DNA from: Phallusia mammillata
Lineage: Eukaryota > Chordata > Ascidiacea > Phlebobranchia > Ascidiidae
Length of the DNA: 64,000 nucleotides
Direction: 5' to 3'
Assembly (NCBI GenBank): GCA_003260075.1
Contig: QLIY01000522.1
Span: 1-64,000 of the forward strand
Under the pieces are notes generated by a model. It was given only the letters and a program-made list of their open reading frames with translations, was not told where the DNA came from and made no database searches. Shown here piece after piece: positions 44,055 to 57,100 of the stretch (position 1 is its first letter; the number at the start of each line of letters is the position of its first letter). The translations under genes and the position numbers were made by a program.

Positions 44055-44060
44055 AATAAA
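44055..44060 (+). terminator. Poly(A) signal AATAAA of fumarase
   Basis: A canonical hexamer 86 bp after the stop codon at 43967-43969. Confidence 0.6.
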
Positions 44061-44499
44061 CTAAATTATTGTTTCACCTGCACGACTGCTTTGTATTTTA
44101 AGGCAACTAGGAAAATTAGCTTAGGGTTAAGCTATAACTCCAGGCTGCGTTGCCATCACTTAAATTCATCAGACTTTTTGTGGGCGACACAGTTATATTT
44201 GGTCTCTTATTTTGTAAGCAAGTATATTACTTGTTTTTAGGCCAGTTTATACATTTTTTAGCACCTATTGTCTACCGTTAAATTTCCTGTACTATACTTA
44301 AGCAAGCAGCCGACCTGTTCCCAATTAATGCGGCCCAGCTGAACCCACCAGTTCGTTTGCACTCATTTTTGCACAACCCAATTCTCCCAAATTCGCTCAC
44401 AACTGCTTTTCGAAATTTAGGCCGAGTAGCAAGGTAGAACGCCGGAAATTAGCAATCATATATCGGGTAGCTGCTTAAGAAACTTCTTGCTTGAAAGGG

Positions 44500-44790
44500 G
44501 CCGTTCCGCAACTAGAAGATGTAGGCAAGGGTGTTTTGTTACAAATAATTTCTTACTTAGGGCATAATATTTGTGTTTTACCAGAGAGTTGCTAGTAGCG
44601 TTGGATATTCATAGGCAGGCGGTTGTTGTTGCCCCCCCCCCGGCCGTTCCGCAACTAGAAGATGTAGGCAAGGGTGTTTTGTTACAAATCATTTCTTACT
44701 TAGGGCATAATATTTGTGTTTTTACCAGAGAGCTGCAAGTAGCGTTGGATAATAAGCAGCCGGTTGTTGTTGAACTGATTTTGCAGCTAA
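44500..44790. repeat. Duplicated 5' flank of the LTBP-like gene across a 10-C join
   Basis: GGCCGTTCCGCAACTAGAAG begins copies at about 44500 and 44642, around C run 44632-44641. Copies differ by small indels. Confidence 0.82.
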
Positions 44791-44817
44791 AACCGGTGGT
44801 ATTATATATTGTTTAGC

Positions 44818-47800
44818 ATGGCTCATGTCGCAATGTACGTCAAACATGTCCTGTATGTTGTAAGCTTACTTCTTTTGGCCGAGAGTTTAGCTCAAAGCAG
44901 GCGATATGCCAGTCGACCAAGATATCGCTTTAGTTATTCCACAAGAACTAAACCGTATAGATCAGTTGTATCTGGAAGAAATGTGGTTTACTCAAATGAA
45001 AGAAGGACAAAAACGTATGAAAGGTCTCGCTTAACTGGGTAAGTATTTTTTTATTGCTCTAATATCTGTGGTCCAAACTGACTTGTTTTTAGACCCAACA
45101 TTTGTGGCTCATCATGCTGCAATGGGTGGAAAAGGACAAGCAGCGGATATTGTACAGTTCGTAAGTAGGCTTTTTACGCAATAAATAATGTATCTTGGGT
45201 GTTGTTTACCTTAAAAAGGCAAGTTAAATAGAATGTCGAAACATTAATATGCTAGAGAAGAGGTATCACGAGGTGGTTTTGGACCATTTAGGCCTACTCT
45301 TAATCTCGACACCGTGGAAGCTTTCGCTATACGATTTCACGAAATAAAAAATACGTCATATAAACTCCATGCTACTTTTTTTCATTACCAGTTTCACAAA
45401 GCCTGCAGTTGTTTAATTTGAGGCAAAAACGCTATAGTCTTGTAAGCACGGATACCGCACCCAAGTGAATATTTTGACCTTCACAGATGTATATTTTAGT
45501 GTTGACATTCAACTTTGCCTATTTATTTTCTTCAGCTGTTTGCCTGCCAAAGTGCCACAACCGTGGGATTTGTATAAAACCCGGTAAGTGCAAATGTCAG
45601 GTTGGCTTCAGCGGCAACCGGTGCTCGTTTAGGATTCAAAGACACAAATCTCATTTGATGATGGTTGTGCGGAGAAAACGACAACCCTCCATTCCACCGA
45701 CCATCATACAAACTCACTACACACGTCGCATTTCATTGCCCCCGACCAGTAAGTTTATGGAGTTTAGTTATTTTTTTAAGTTAACTAAATCAAAAACCAA
45801 TATTTCATGCCCCATTTTCCAAATAATGTTTAAAACCCCCCCCCCAAACTCACTACACACGTCGCATATCAGTGCCTCCGACCAGTAAGTTTATGGAGTT
45901 TAGTTATTTTTTTAAGTTTACCAAATCAAAAACGAACATCTCATGCCCCCTTTTCCAAATTTAACAATGTTGAGGCAACGGTTGTTAACTCACACGTGTC
46001 CTCGACCCAACGAACCTCCACAGAAATCAGTAAAATAATTACACTATAAATGTTTAATCAAAAAATGAATCCAGCTTTGTTATGACACACTGCACTGTGT
46101 ATCTACTAGACTGTACTGGAATTTGATTAAGGGATTCATTTGTACAAGTTGATATTGTTAAGCCAGATACTATCCTGTACTGAATACTGATTAAATTTGT
46201 TTCTTTAACGTTCCCCTTGGAAACCACTGTGTTCAACCCTTGCAATCACAAATCGCTGCGCCAATGATTCCTTAAACCCTAATTGGAAAGATTTGCGTTA
46301 AAGCAATTGCTCTTTATAGCTATATAACGTCAACAGTAACTCATAACTTGGAACGTTGCTTGTAGGAGTTACATCGCGAAGAAGATTCATCGGTCGCCAG
46401 GATTTATGCGCTGGTGTCACTTGCTACAATGGTGGAGTTTGTATAAGTGGGGAATGCGTCTGTTCGGCGTCGTACACAGGGTCGAGATGCCAGTATCGGA
46501 AGACAAGACCCTCCTACTCTTCTGTCCCTACAAGAGTCCGAACATCCAGCTCTTTCTCCTTACGTGAGTTCGTGTTGTATTTCTCCCTAATGACACAGAC
46601 CTGAACTTCCTGCTCCAGTGAATCATAATCTTGGTGTTAAATGCTTTTTGTGGGAACTAAATCACTTGTTTCTATTTGTACCGCATGTTTTTCTGCTTGT
46701 GTTCAATGAGAAACACGGCATTTAAGTACGAACTAAATTCCCACGTGAACTAACAGTTTCAACTATAAATAATACGTTAATTTTGTAAGTTTCTAATTCA
46801 ATAAATATACCTCGTGAAAGTACTGCTACATCCAGCACGTGAAATTTTTGTTTTGTATATCCTACAAAAATGAATTGACCTGTGTTTAGCGTTTAACTAT
46901 TATTACTCGTACTATAAGCACCATCTTCATTTTTGTTAGTTTTATAGCTTGCGTTGCATTTTTGATTCTACACAGCTTATAGCAACAGATCACCCGAAAC
47001 CTGTTGTATATTGCAGGGGTCTGCCGCATATTGTGTGAACACGGGACATGTACATCAATGCGTTGTATCTGCGATCAACATTACTCTGGGATTTATTGCA
47101 CAACCCGCACCACCTACATCCAACCCTCAACCCTTCCAATAAAACCTTCCTACCGCGTTAGACCGATCAGTATCTACCCAGGTACGGGTTCTTTGTGGAT
47201 TTGTAAAGCAAGTTACGACCCGAACCCGTCATTACGACCCTATACTCCGTTTTCTTGTTCGATTAATGCACGTGAGTTGCATAAACCAAACTGAAATAAC
47301 AAACAATTTGTTTGAACAAGAAAATGGAGTATAAATTACATTTGCAGAAGAGCTCTACAAACTTGAAGTACAGGTCTGTTTTTCTATCTTTATTTTGCGG
47401 CTCTAACCTAACCGTTACAAGTGTAGGTTTATTTTTTTCTATCTTGATTTTGCAACTTTAACCTAAACGTTACAAGTACAAGAATCGTTTATAATTTCTA
47501 TGGCTTATCGTTCACAGTTTCATCTTCCAACAAAATCCCTCTGGCATCAACGTATGTCGCGAACCATCCACGGGTGGTGGGAAAATGCTACAAGGAGTTT
47601 GTTGGCATCAAATGTCAGTTGTCGTTTTCTTCTGTGATGACAGCATCGGAATGTTGTGGTGATCTTGGTGAGGCTTGGGGACATGCTTGTACTTCATGTG
47701 CATTAATCACAGGTACCTAAAATTTACTTCAATCATCTATAAGCGAATATTTTAATCTTGTTTTGCCCTCCTATTTGTGCACAACAAACTTCTTCAGTAA

Positions 47801-48004
47801 GAGCTTTAGATCAGGTGTGTGCAACCAGTCAAATGCGGCCCGTTGATTAAAGGTTGTGCGGCCTGCAGAGACGCTGGAAATTTCTAATATACTGTCAAAC
47901 AAGACCAATTATTATATATTTTTTGTGCAGATCAATGCGCCCGGTGGTATTTTACTGCGGCCTGGCAATAGTGCGGCCAGAAATAAATGCTAATTTTACT
48001 TGTT

Positions 48005-48100
<96 letters not shown>

Positions 48101-51100
48101 TGCGATCTAATCATGGTAATTTTATTTGGCCCCACAGTGACAAAGGCTGCACACCCCGCTTTAGATTCTTTGGGTTGGGCCCACAGCCTTAGTCTATACT
48201 TTAAAAAGGGGTCCGTTACTGCAAATAATTTGTGGCACTCTTCACTGGCAACAATGCTACATTGCTTGTTTTCTCAAAATTACATTACTCTACTTGGTAA
48301 ACCACACGTGTAAGCTTTCAATGGAGCCGTGGTGACCTAATTGTGACCTGTCAATGACGTGAGGGAAGTTGTAGAATTTTTGACGTCACAATGGTAAACA
48401 ACAATTCTAGAATCAACTGTCGCGAGAAGTTCGTGTTCCACTTGTGACGCATCGGTAGAAATGATTTTGTTTTCGATTTTTTTTTTCAGGTTCCCGTTTG
48501 CCGAGAATCGAATGCCCGCGAGGTTATGAGACCGTAGATGGATTATGCGAAGGTAGCACAATTTTTTTATTTTTGTTGAAAACTAAAAACATAGACTTGT
48601 TGTTTTCCATCGTATGTGAACCACAATAACTAATATACAAGGTAAATTGGCACAATGTGGAATAATCATGTAATAGATTAGCTTGTTTCTTTGCACACAG
48701 CAAAAAACGTGGTGGTGTTTAAGATTGCTGAGCGCATTTCTGTTTCGATGTTGATTTTTGATCCTAAGTTTTTCGTAAGCAAAGTAAATGAAGGTCTTGC
48801 AATTACAAATCACATATATTTAAACCACTTGTGTCCTTAAACTTCAAGTTTAAGTAAAGATTTTACCAGATGTACCACTTTTGTTCATTTCAGATATCAA
48901 TGAGTGTTTGAGGTTTCCATCAAGCTTATGTAGACACGGTACCTGTCATAACTCACTGGGATCTTTCTGGTGTTTGTGCAACAGTGGATACAGACAAGGA
49001 GAAACAAACACTAAATGTATACGTAAAAGTAAGAGAAACGAACACAGAAAATTTACCCCGTATTTTGTAAACCCTGTCCACCTTTTTTGTACCGATGTAC
49101 CCCCTGTGACTATTGTGAACCCAAGTCAAGAGCGTTGATGTAGTGAACGTATGAATGTAGTGTTGTTACCAAGCATATTTGATTAACTTTCCATTGGCTG
49201 AACCAACAATCAAAGAACTTATCCGACGTTTCGATGTCTTTATCTGGGCAGTAGCACAATGTGACACTGTCCCAAACCAATCGTTCTTATAGCACTAAAG
49301 TCTAATCCCCCCCCCCTAGTGTTGTTACCAAGCATATTTGATTAACTTTCCATTGGCTGAACCAGCAATCAAAGAACTTATCCGACGTTTCGATGTCTTT
49401 ATCTGGGCAATAGCACAATGTGACACTGTCCCAAACCAATCGTTCTTATAGCACTAAACAGGGTGATACAACGATAAGAAACTGCAAGTGTATTGGACTA
49501 ACTGTACCAGCTAATGTTGCTTGTATTATCTTTGTAGCCGCCAAAGTCACCCTGGTGCCCGATTTTGCGGCTTGTTACGTTGCTGTGAGTAGCGGTGGAC
49601 GATGTGACAGTCAGCCAACCATCCACGGAAGTAAAGCGGCCTGCTGTTGTTCAGTTGGGGCAGCTTGGGGGCCCGGATGCGATGCTTGTCCTGTTGTTGG
49701 AACAAGTAAGTGAAAAATTCTGATTCGGTCGGTTTGGTGTAACAATTTCGTCACCTATGATTGCTTTAAGGTTCGAACTTTGCCTATTTTTATATGTATG
49801 CTTGAATTTTGCTAATATACGTATCCACGATTGCGTAGCTGCCAGACAAAAATCTTGTTTTGTGAACGTTATATCGGTAGTTGTTGTTTATTCAAACGTA
49901 AGAGCGCAAAAATTGATTCCTCCCCCCCCCCTTTGCTAATATACGTATCCACGATTGCGTAGCTGCCAGACAAAAATCTCGTTTTGTGAACGTTATATCG
50001 GTAGTTGTTGTTTATTCAAACGTAAACTTAACTACAATTAAAACTATTCTTGTTTCTATCCACTAGGGGCGCACAAACGACTTTGCCCGTTCGGCAGTGG
50101 CTACTTCAAAGTACCATCCGCTGACGTCACAACGCCTCCTGTCGAATCAAACTTCGTCACCAGAAATGTGAATGTCAGTCTGAGTAGAACAGAAAACTCG
50201 ACCATCGCCTCCTCAGCTCATCAAGATGAAGAAACTACAACAGCCTACACAACACCATATGGTCCTGTTTCCACGATCAAGATTGTGGAATCGACCTATG
50301 TTGAGAGCACGAGAGAAGAATTGCTTACTGTGCTAAATCCAGTTGAAACTCTTACGAGCAATATGCGTTCATTAGTAAGCAACGTCACGCAGGATACATC
50401 TTTATCAAACACTACTACACCAACAATGGAATCGGCTGTTTCTGACACTCCCAAAGCAATAAATGACCAAGACTTGGCAATTCAAAGACCCAAACATGAT
50501 ACTGTGTCGTATCCTACCCACATTCCAACCCAAACTGCAGCTTTTAAACCACAAAACGGCGAAACAAATGTTCCGATTGTATTAGAACCAGTGGAGAGAC
50601 AACCTGTGACAATGAAACCGTTTGAAACGGCCTCGGTTGCTGCGGTGACTATCTTTACAACGACTGACGAAACCCTGCAAGAACACGATGGAGCGCTGAC
50701 TTCACATGATGTCACTCTCAAATCGGGCGGCAAACCTCAAAATTCGAATCGTATAACTGCTGAAGTTAGGCCAACAGCGTTACCTAGTGGCTCCCTAGCT
50801 TCTACAGTTGGAGTAAATCAGGCTACTAGTTCAACTAAATCTTCTCATGCTGGAGAAAACATTCATAACACAGTGGTCTCTATCTCAGACGAGGAACAAG
50901 TGCTACACGCGAAGACAAGCAACAAAGAACCAAAGGTGGTGGATTCGATTCCCGACCAGAGTGAAAGCACTGCTAACAGCATGAAGCCGACAGTCCCAGT
51001 CCTTGACTCGTCTAGTTATCAAACTTATCATCAGAATGGTAATCCAACTTATGAAGAAACGACTGATCCACCTTTTACAAGCCACATTGATAATGTAGTT

Positions 51101-54100
51101 GCAACAAGACAAGAAAGCACACGCACCTTTACCTTAGAACTTGCTACTGCAAAAGACATCCAAAAACTAAACGATCTGAAATCTAGTGCAGGCAAACGGA
51201 CAAGTGTTAGTTCAACTCCAAAGCCAGTGGTAAAACATGCAAACACAGAGATGCCTGCGACATCCCATACAACTGCTGCAATCGGAGGAAATGAAAAAAT
51301 TAAGGGAACCAGCCCAGTTAAACCGACAGCCATAAGTGCAACGCCGAAACCGAGTGGAACAATGCAAAGTATGGAGGACCCTACTACAAATGGACGAACT
51401 GTTGCCGAAACAACGAAAATAAGTGAAGCGACCACAAGCGTATTAAGTACAACATACCCACGCACAACAGAAACCAATTTAATCTCAACGACTCAAGACA
51501 CCACGGCGCAGGATGGACAAGTTTTAGCTGGACTCTCCGATTTGGATTTAGACGCTTCGTTTATAGAAAAGTTCGACGACGACCAAGACGGCGACGACGG
51601 CGATGCGCTGGATTATTGGGACGCCCTCTATGCCCATGTGCCCGAACCCGAGTATGCCAGGGTGGGTGATATCGGGCTACCACAACAGGGAATGTCACCA
51701 GACAACTTTGGTGCACTGGCTGGTCGCCAACAGAGTGACGTCATTCATGAAGCGGTGACCGAACCTACCTCTCATGGGACGAAGGGCATTTCTGATTTTG
51801 TGACGCCGCAATCGAGTTCGGATAAGTACGTCAACAAGATAGTTTTAATTAAAAACATTACTACCTGGGAACTAATGTGTAAAGAATATATGTGTGTTGT
51901 CATCATTAGTGCAGGTTTTTAAAACAGCGATTGTTGAAACGTCTGCATGATGTATTCTATACCCAAGTTCTGTGTCAGTCATGTTTTATTTAAATAAATC
52001 TGTGTATAGTGTTCCTAAGATTTTTCATCCTCAATTGAAAATCGATTGTTGCCTAATATGAAATAACCAAGGGATTAAATGAATGATAGTATATTTGGGG
52101 TAAAATGTATATTGAATAAAATTACACCGTATCAAACCGTTTCAAGCATGCATTATATATTTGCCTCAATTTATTTTTCTGGCAGCCAACACATACGTTT
52201 TGTTTCCAGCTCAAACGACGACAGTGAGATGAACGAATACATCGAGAACGATTCGATTGAGAATTACGATTATGGCGTGGAGATGGGGGCTTGTATCCCC
52301 TCACCCTGTATCAACGATGGGGTTTGTACCCTAACCCCCGACGGGGAATTCTTGTGCGACTGCTTGACTGGGTTTCGGGGTGAACTTTGTGAAGAAGGTA
52401 AAGTGGTTATGACATCATAATTACTAGTTGGAACACCACAATCGGACTAGGAAGCAGCTCGAAATGAAATAATAACGTTTCCACAATTGCTTTTGTTAAA
52501 AATGTCAACATATTTGCATTAGAAGCTTCCAATAATCACTACATACTCTCTGGGAGTTTTAATTTATACTTTTTGGGTGTATTGTTTTAAAGTATACTTA
52601 CCAAGACATAAATTAGAGCAAATAGTTTGGATGATGTTTTAATATGAAATTGCTTCAATATAGGGATGTTGTATTCATATTTTAATGACAAATATGCACC
52701 TAGATAACCCATATATACAGCACTCTAGTACTTAACTTTTAAACAAAACGTTTTTTTAACTATGCGCATTGCACACAAATAACATACTAAAGTTATTTTC
52801 ACAACGAATTACATAAGCTCTCATAGCACTTAATTTTTTCCCCCCCCCCATTGCTTCAATATAGGGATGTTGTATTCATATTTTAATGACAAATATGTAC
52901 CTAGATACCCCATACAGCACTCTAGTACTTAACTTTTAAACAAAACGTTTTTTTTTTAACTATGCGCATTGCACACCAATTACACACTAAAGTTTTTTTC
53001 ACAACGTGTATACATAAGCTCTCATAGCACTTAATTTTTCATTAAAACTTTTTTTTCAACCTTGCATTGCGCAAAAATAACACAGTCAAGCTAATTAAAC
53101 CAATTATTTGTAATTAAGTGCCAGAAGCTATGTAACAATATTTTAACAATGTTATACTATATTGTTGCAGTGGATTGGTGCGCCTCCCAACCGTGCGAAA
53201 ACCGTGGTTTGTGTGAAAACACTGAACAATCTTACCATTGTAACTGTTTGCCCGGATTTACTGGCGCAACTTGTCAAACAGGTAACACTCACTTTTTGAT
53301 ATTCTTTAGGCACTTACTGTGGCCTAACAAATAAGTTATTCATAACTGGGATCAGCCTTGAGACATTTATGCTCTGGCTGTGGGTTCGAATCCCACCGCA
53401 GGCTAGATTTTTATTTTTTATTTTATGGCATACCCTATGCGGAATGCAAGAGAAACCGACTTGATTCTGTATGACGACTTTAATAGGCCTGGTGTATATT
53501 TCGCATATGTGCCATTGCACCAATATCTCATAAAACTGTTCTGTGTTAAGCAAACAATGTACAAAAATTTAACCTGCGGCGGGATTCGAACCTATGACCT
53601 AAACCAAGTCCCATGCGCATAACCAACTAAAGTGCACAGGTTCAGTGGTGAGCGACTGCAACGCTGCCTGCTGCGTATGACGAACAAACTTAAAATCTGT
53701 GTATTAGGAAAAAGTTAAAATGAGCTTTTTTTCAAAATATTTCTAAATCAAAACACAAGTTCGACAACGTAGTGGTGCAGTATGTGCTCAATATAAAAGC
53801 ATTAAGCATTTGTAGGGCCTGAAAACCAGTTCCCTGCCGTTTATAAGTAGTTGGCAGCAAAGAAGACTTTTCATGCTCCCAACAAACTGGAGATTTAGGA
53901 CAAATAATATCTTATATAGTTCAAGCCAGTGTGCGCTGTCTGCAGCTTAATTATGTTTTCAGTTTCAGATATTTGCGAATCCCTATCTTGTGCACATGGG
54001 AAATGCCAGGAATATGCCGGTGACATCAGTTGCTTGTGTGAACCGGGATACACAGGAGTGAACTGTGATGCAGGTGGGACATTTATTTCTCAATATGACA

Positions 54101-57100
54101 TACGCGATACAGAGGACTTGAGACACTAGAGAACTGTCCCTAAAGTTGGTCGAACGTCCCACTGGTGGATTTTTATTGGGAAAGTTGTTCATTGCGGGAT
54201 TCTTCTTGGAACTTATCTTTCTTCGTGTCCATTAGTGCCATATCTTGTTTAAATGACCAGGTTAATGTAATGTATTCACCATTTACAAACTGTAATTTGG
54301 TATTTTTGGAAAGAAAGAAATCACCTCTTACATAATTCTGCTTCAGTCCCGGTTTAAAAGAAATTGTTTTAAATTTGATGTCACAGACTTTACCTCGCCT
54401 TCTTCAAAATATAACACACCTTTCATACCATGGATACATTCACTTTCAGTTAAATCCGATTTAAAAATTGAACCAATAAAATTGACGTTTTTACCCAGAC
54501 GTGGACGAATGTGAAGTGAACAAATTCGCCTGTGATCGTTCATCACCCTGCGTCAATACGATGGGGTCGTTTCGATGTCTCATTGACCTTCAATGCGATC
54601 AAGGTTACGCCCCGAACGCTGACGGGACGATATGTGAAGGTGAGAGATTAACTATGGTGAACATACACACGTAGTGGGGTCAGCTCTGAAGTGTCCATGA
54701 AGACCATGCGACGACATTTTCTCATTTATAAATCATAGTACGCCAGACTATTGAAGGCGTTATACCGACTCAAACCGGTCTTCCAAGCATTCCCCACAAG
54801 GCACAACCTTGAAAAATCTGACACATTGAATAAAAAGACATTTGTGGACAAAACAAGTTGTAAAAATTTTGACTCGGTTTCTGAGCTTTATATTTTCCGC
54901 CATAAGCTCACCAGAACTTAGTGTTTAGACGTCGACGAGTGCGCGGGAAATACGAGTCGCTGTGACGGCGGAAGTTGCACAAACTCCCGAGGTTCATATT
55001 TCTGCACTTGTTCGCTCGGATACGTTGTCGCCGAGGATGGAAGCGCTTGCAATGGTAATCCACCTGTCAATTACGTGTCAATCACCTGTCACTTACGTGT
55101 CAATCACCTGTCAACCGACTTTCAATGTAAAACAGACAGTGTTTCACGAGGCCTAGCCTAATTGGCCAATTCTAGTCGTTATGTGAATAATTTTGTGCTG
55201 GTACACAATAATTACAGTCCACACATTGAAGGTTACAAACACCCTTATGCCTTACACAGATAACTAAAATTAAGCATCAACACAAATGCGATCAAAAAGT
55301 TATTTGTTTTGTGAATTTTTACTAAAATTTTACGAAATCCGTTCTCAAGGCACCACAATAAAAACACGAAATACAATACAAGACGAAAAACAAAGTATTT
55401 TTTCGGAACGCGCGCTTTTTACACCATTTACATTTCTTAGTTCTATTGCTTACGAACATATTTTCCCTGCAACAACCATTATACATTGCTGCAGATTTGG
55501 ACGAATGTGAAACAGTGCGGTGCGGAGAGGCAAGCGAATGTCACAACGTACCGGGAACTTATCGATGCGATTGTCCAATCAGCGGCCAGTATTACGATTA
55601 CGTCAGTCAACGATGCGTCGTCACCGCCACATCGGATGAGGGCGAGGAAGAACCGCATGAGCGGCAGGAAGAGGAAAGAATAGCGGAAGGTTAGCCTACT
55701 TACGTTTGTCCAGTAGTTGACCTAATATTGCCTGAAATGTCGTTTTACTATAGTTGAGTCTAATTTGTTGGCAGGGGGCTTTGTTTATACGCAGCACAGA
55801 TTTCNGCATGAGAGGCAGGAAGAGGAAAGAATAGCGGAAGGTTAGCCTACTTACGTTTGTCCAGTAGTTGACCTAATATTGCCTGAAATGTCGTTTTACT
55901 ATAGTTTAGTCTAATTTGTTGGCAGGGGGCTTTGTTTATACGCAGCACAGATTTCCACGTGTCTGAATGTTCCCACCAGCTCCCTGAGTACACTGAGGAC
56001 CACTGTGTGCAACATATGATGTACTCGCTGTGCACACAACATTTTATGAGCAGCATATATTTTCATGTATCCGGGCATACACACAACCTCCCTGAGTACA
56101 CTGTGAGCAACATTAGATGCGCACGCTGTGGCCACAAATCCAGTTTATGCGGGAAATTTGTACTTAAAATATGCCATCAACAAAATAGGGAAAATGTTCT
56201 AAAGATGTGTTGATATTTATGTGTAGTTAAAACCCATGTTTGTTGCAGTTCGTCGGTCGTGTTATGCTGACGACAGAACATGTAGTGTGGAATTGAGTTC
56301 CAACGTCACGGAGAGAGAATGTTGCTGCACATTCGGCCGAGCATGGGGCGACTGCAATAGTTGTCCATTCATCAGAACAGGTTTGTACCAAAACACAGCG
56401 AACTATGTGAAATGTTTGTTTGGCGGGAATTGGGACGCCGTATATGCCTTAAAACGAATCATAAACCATATGGTATAAATAAACGACCTCAAATAACATG
56501 TAGTTGCAAAAACGGCATCAAAGAGTAACGGGTGTTGGTGCATTGTTTTAACGTTTGCTCATCATTTCACGAAGTTTAGCTAAATTTTACCGGTCTATAT
56601 AGACTACTGGTTGAGAATCAATAAATACGGTAGTTGGAACTGATAACACGGGTAATATCTCGACTCATCACTATTTGCTAATGTCGTAAAACACTATACA
56701 ATGGTTTGTTATATTCGACAGCTTCTTTTCGCCTCCTCTGCCCCCACGGACACGGACTTATCCCTGCTTTAGATTCGTTCAATGTTCAGGATGTTGACGA
56801 ATGTTCGGTGTTTGGAAATTCGGTTGCCTGTCCCAATGGCAGATGTCATAACTCGTACGGAGCGTTTGAATGCCAGTGCTACCGTGGATTCTACTACAAT
56901 CGGCGAATTCACGCTTGTCAAGGTAGGAAACTCATAAAAACGAATAAATAAAATAAATATTGTTGTAATACTGCACGGACAGTTTTGACCTCAGGCAGAA
57001 AGTTTGAAAGCCTAAAATATAAATAGGAGCACTTTACACGGACTTGAAAAGTAATTTTATAAAAAAAACATGACTGCCAGAACTTGCAGAATAAATCATG

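Noticed and set aside
47854-48192. Long proline- or glycine-repeat ORFs over the C95 tract
   Set aside because: They are translations of a homopolymer within an intron and are not coding.
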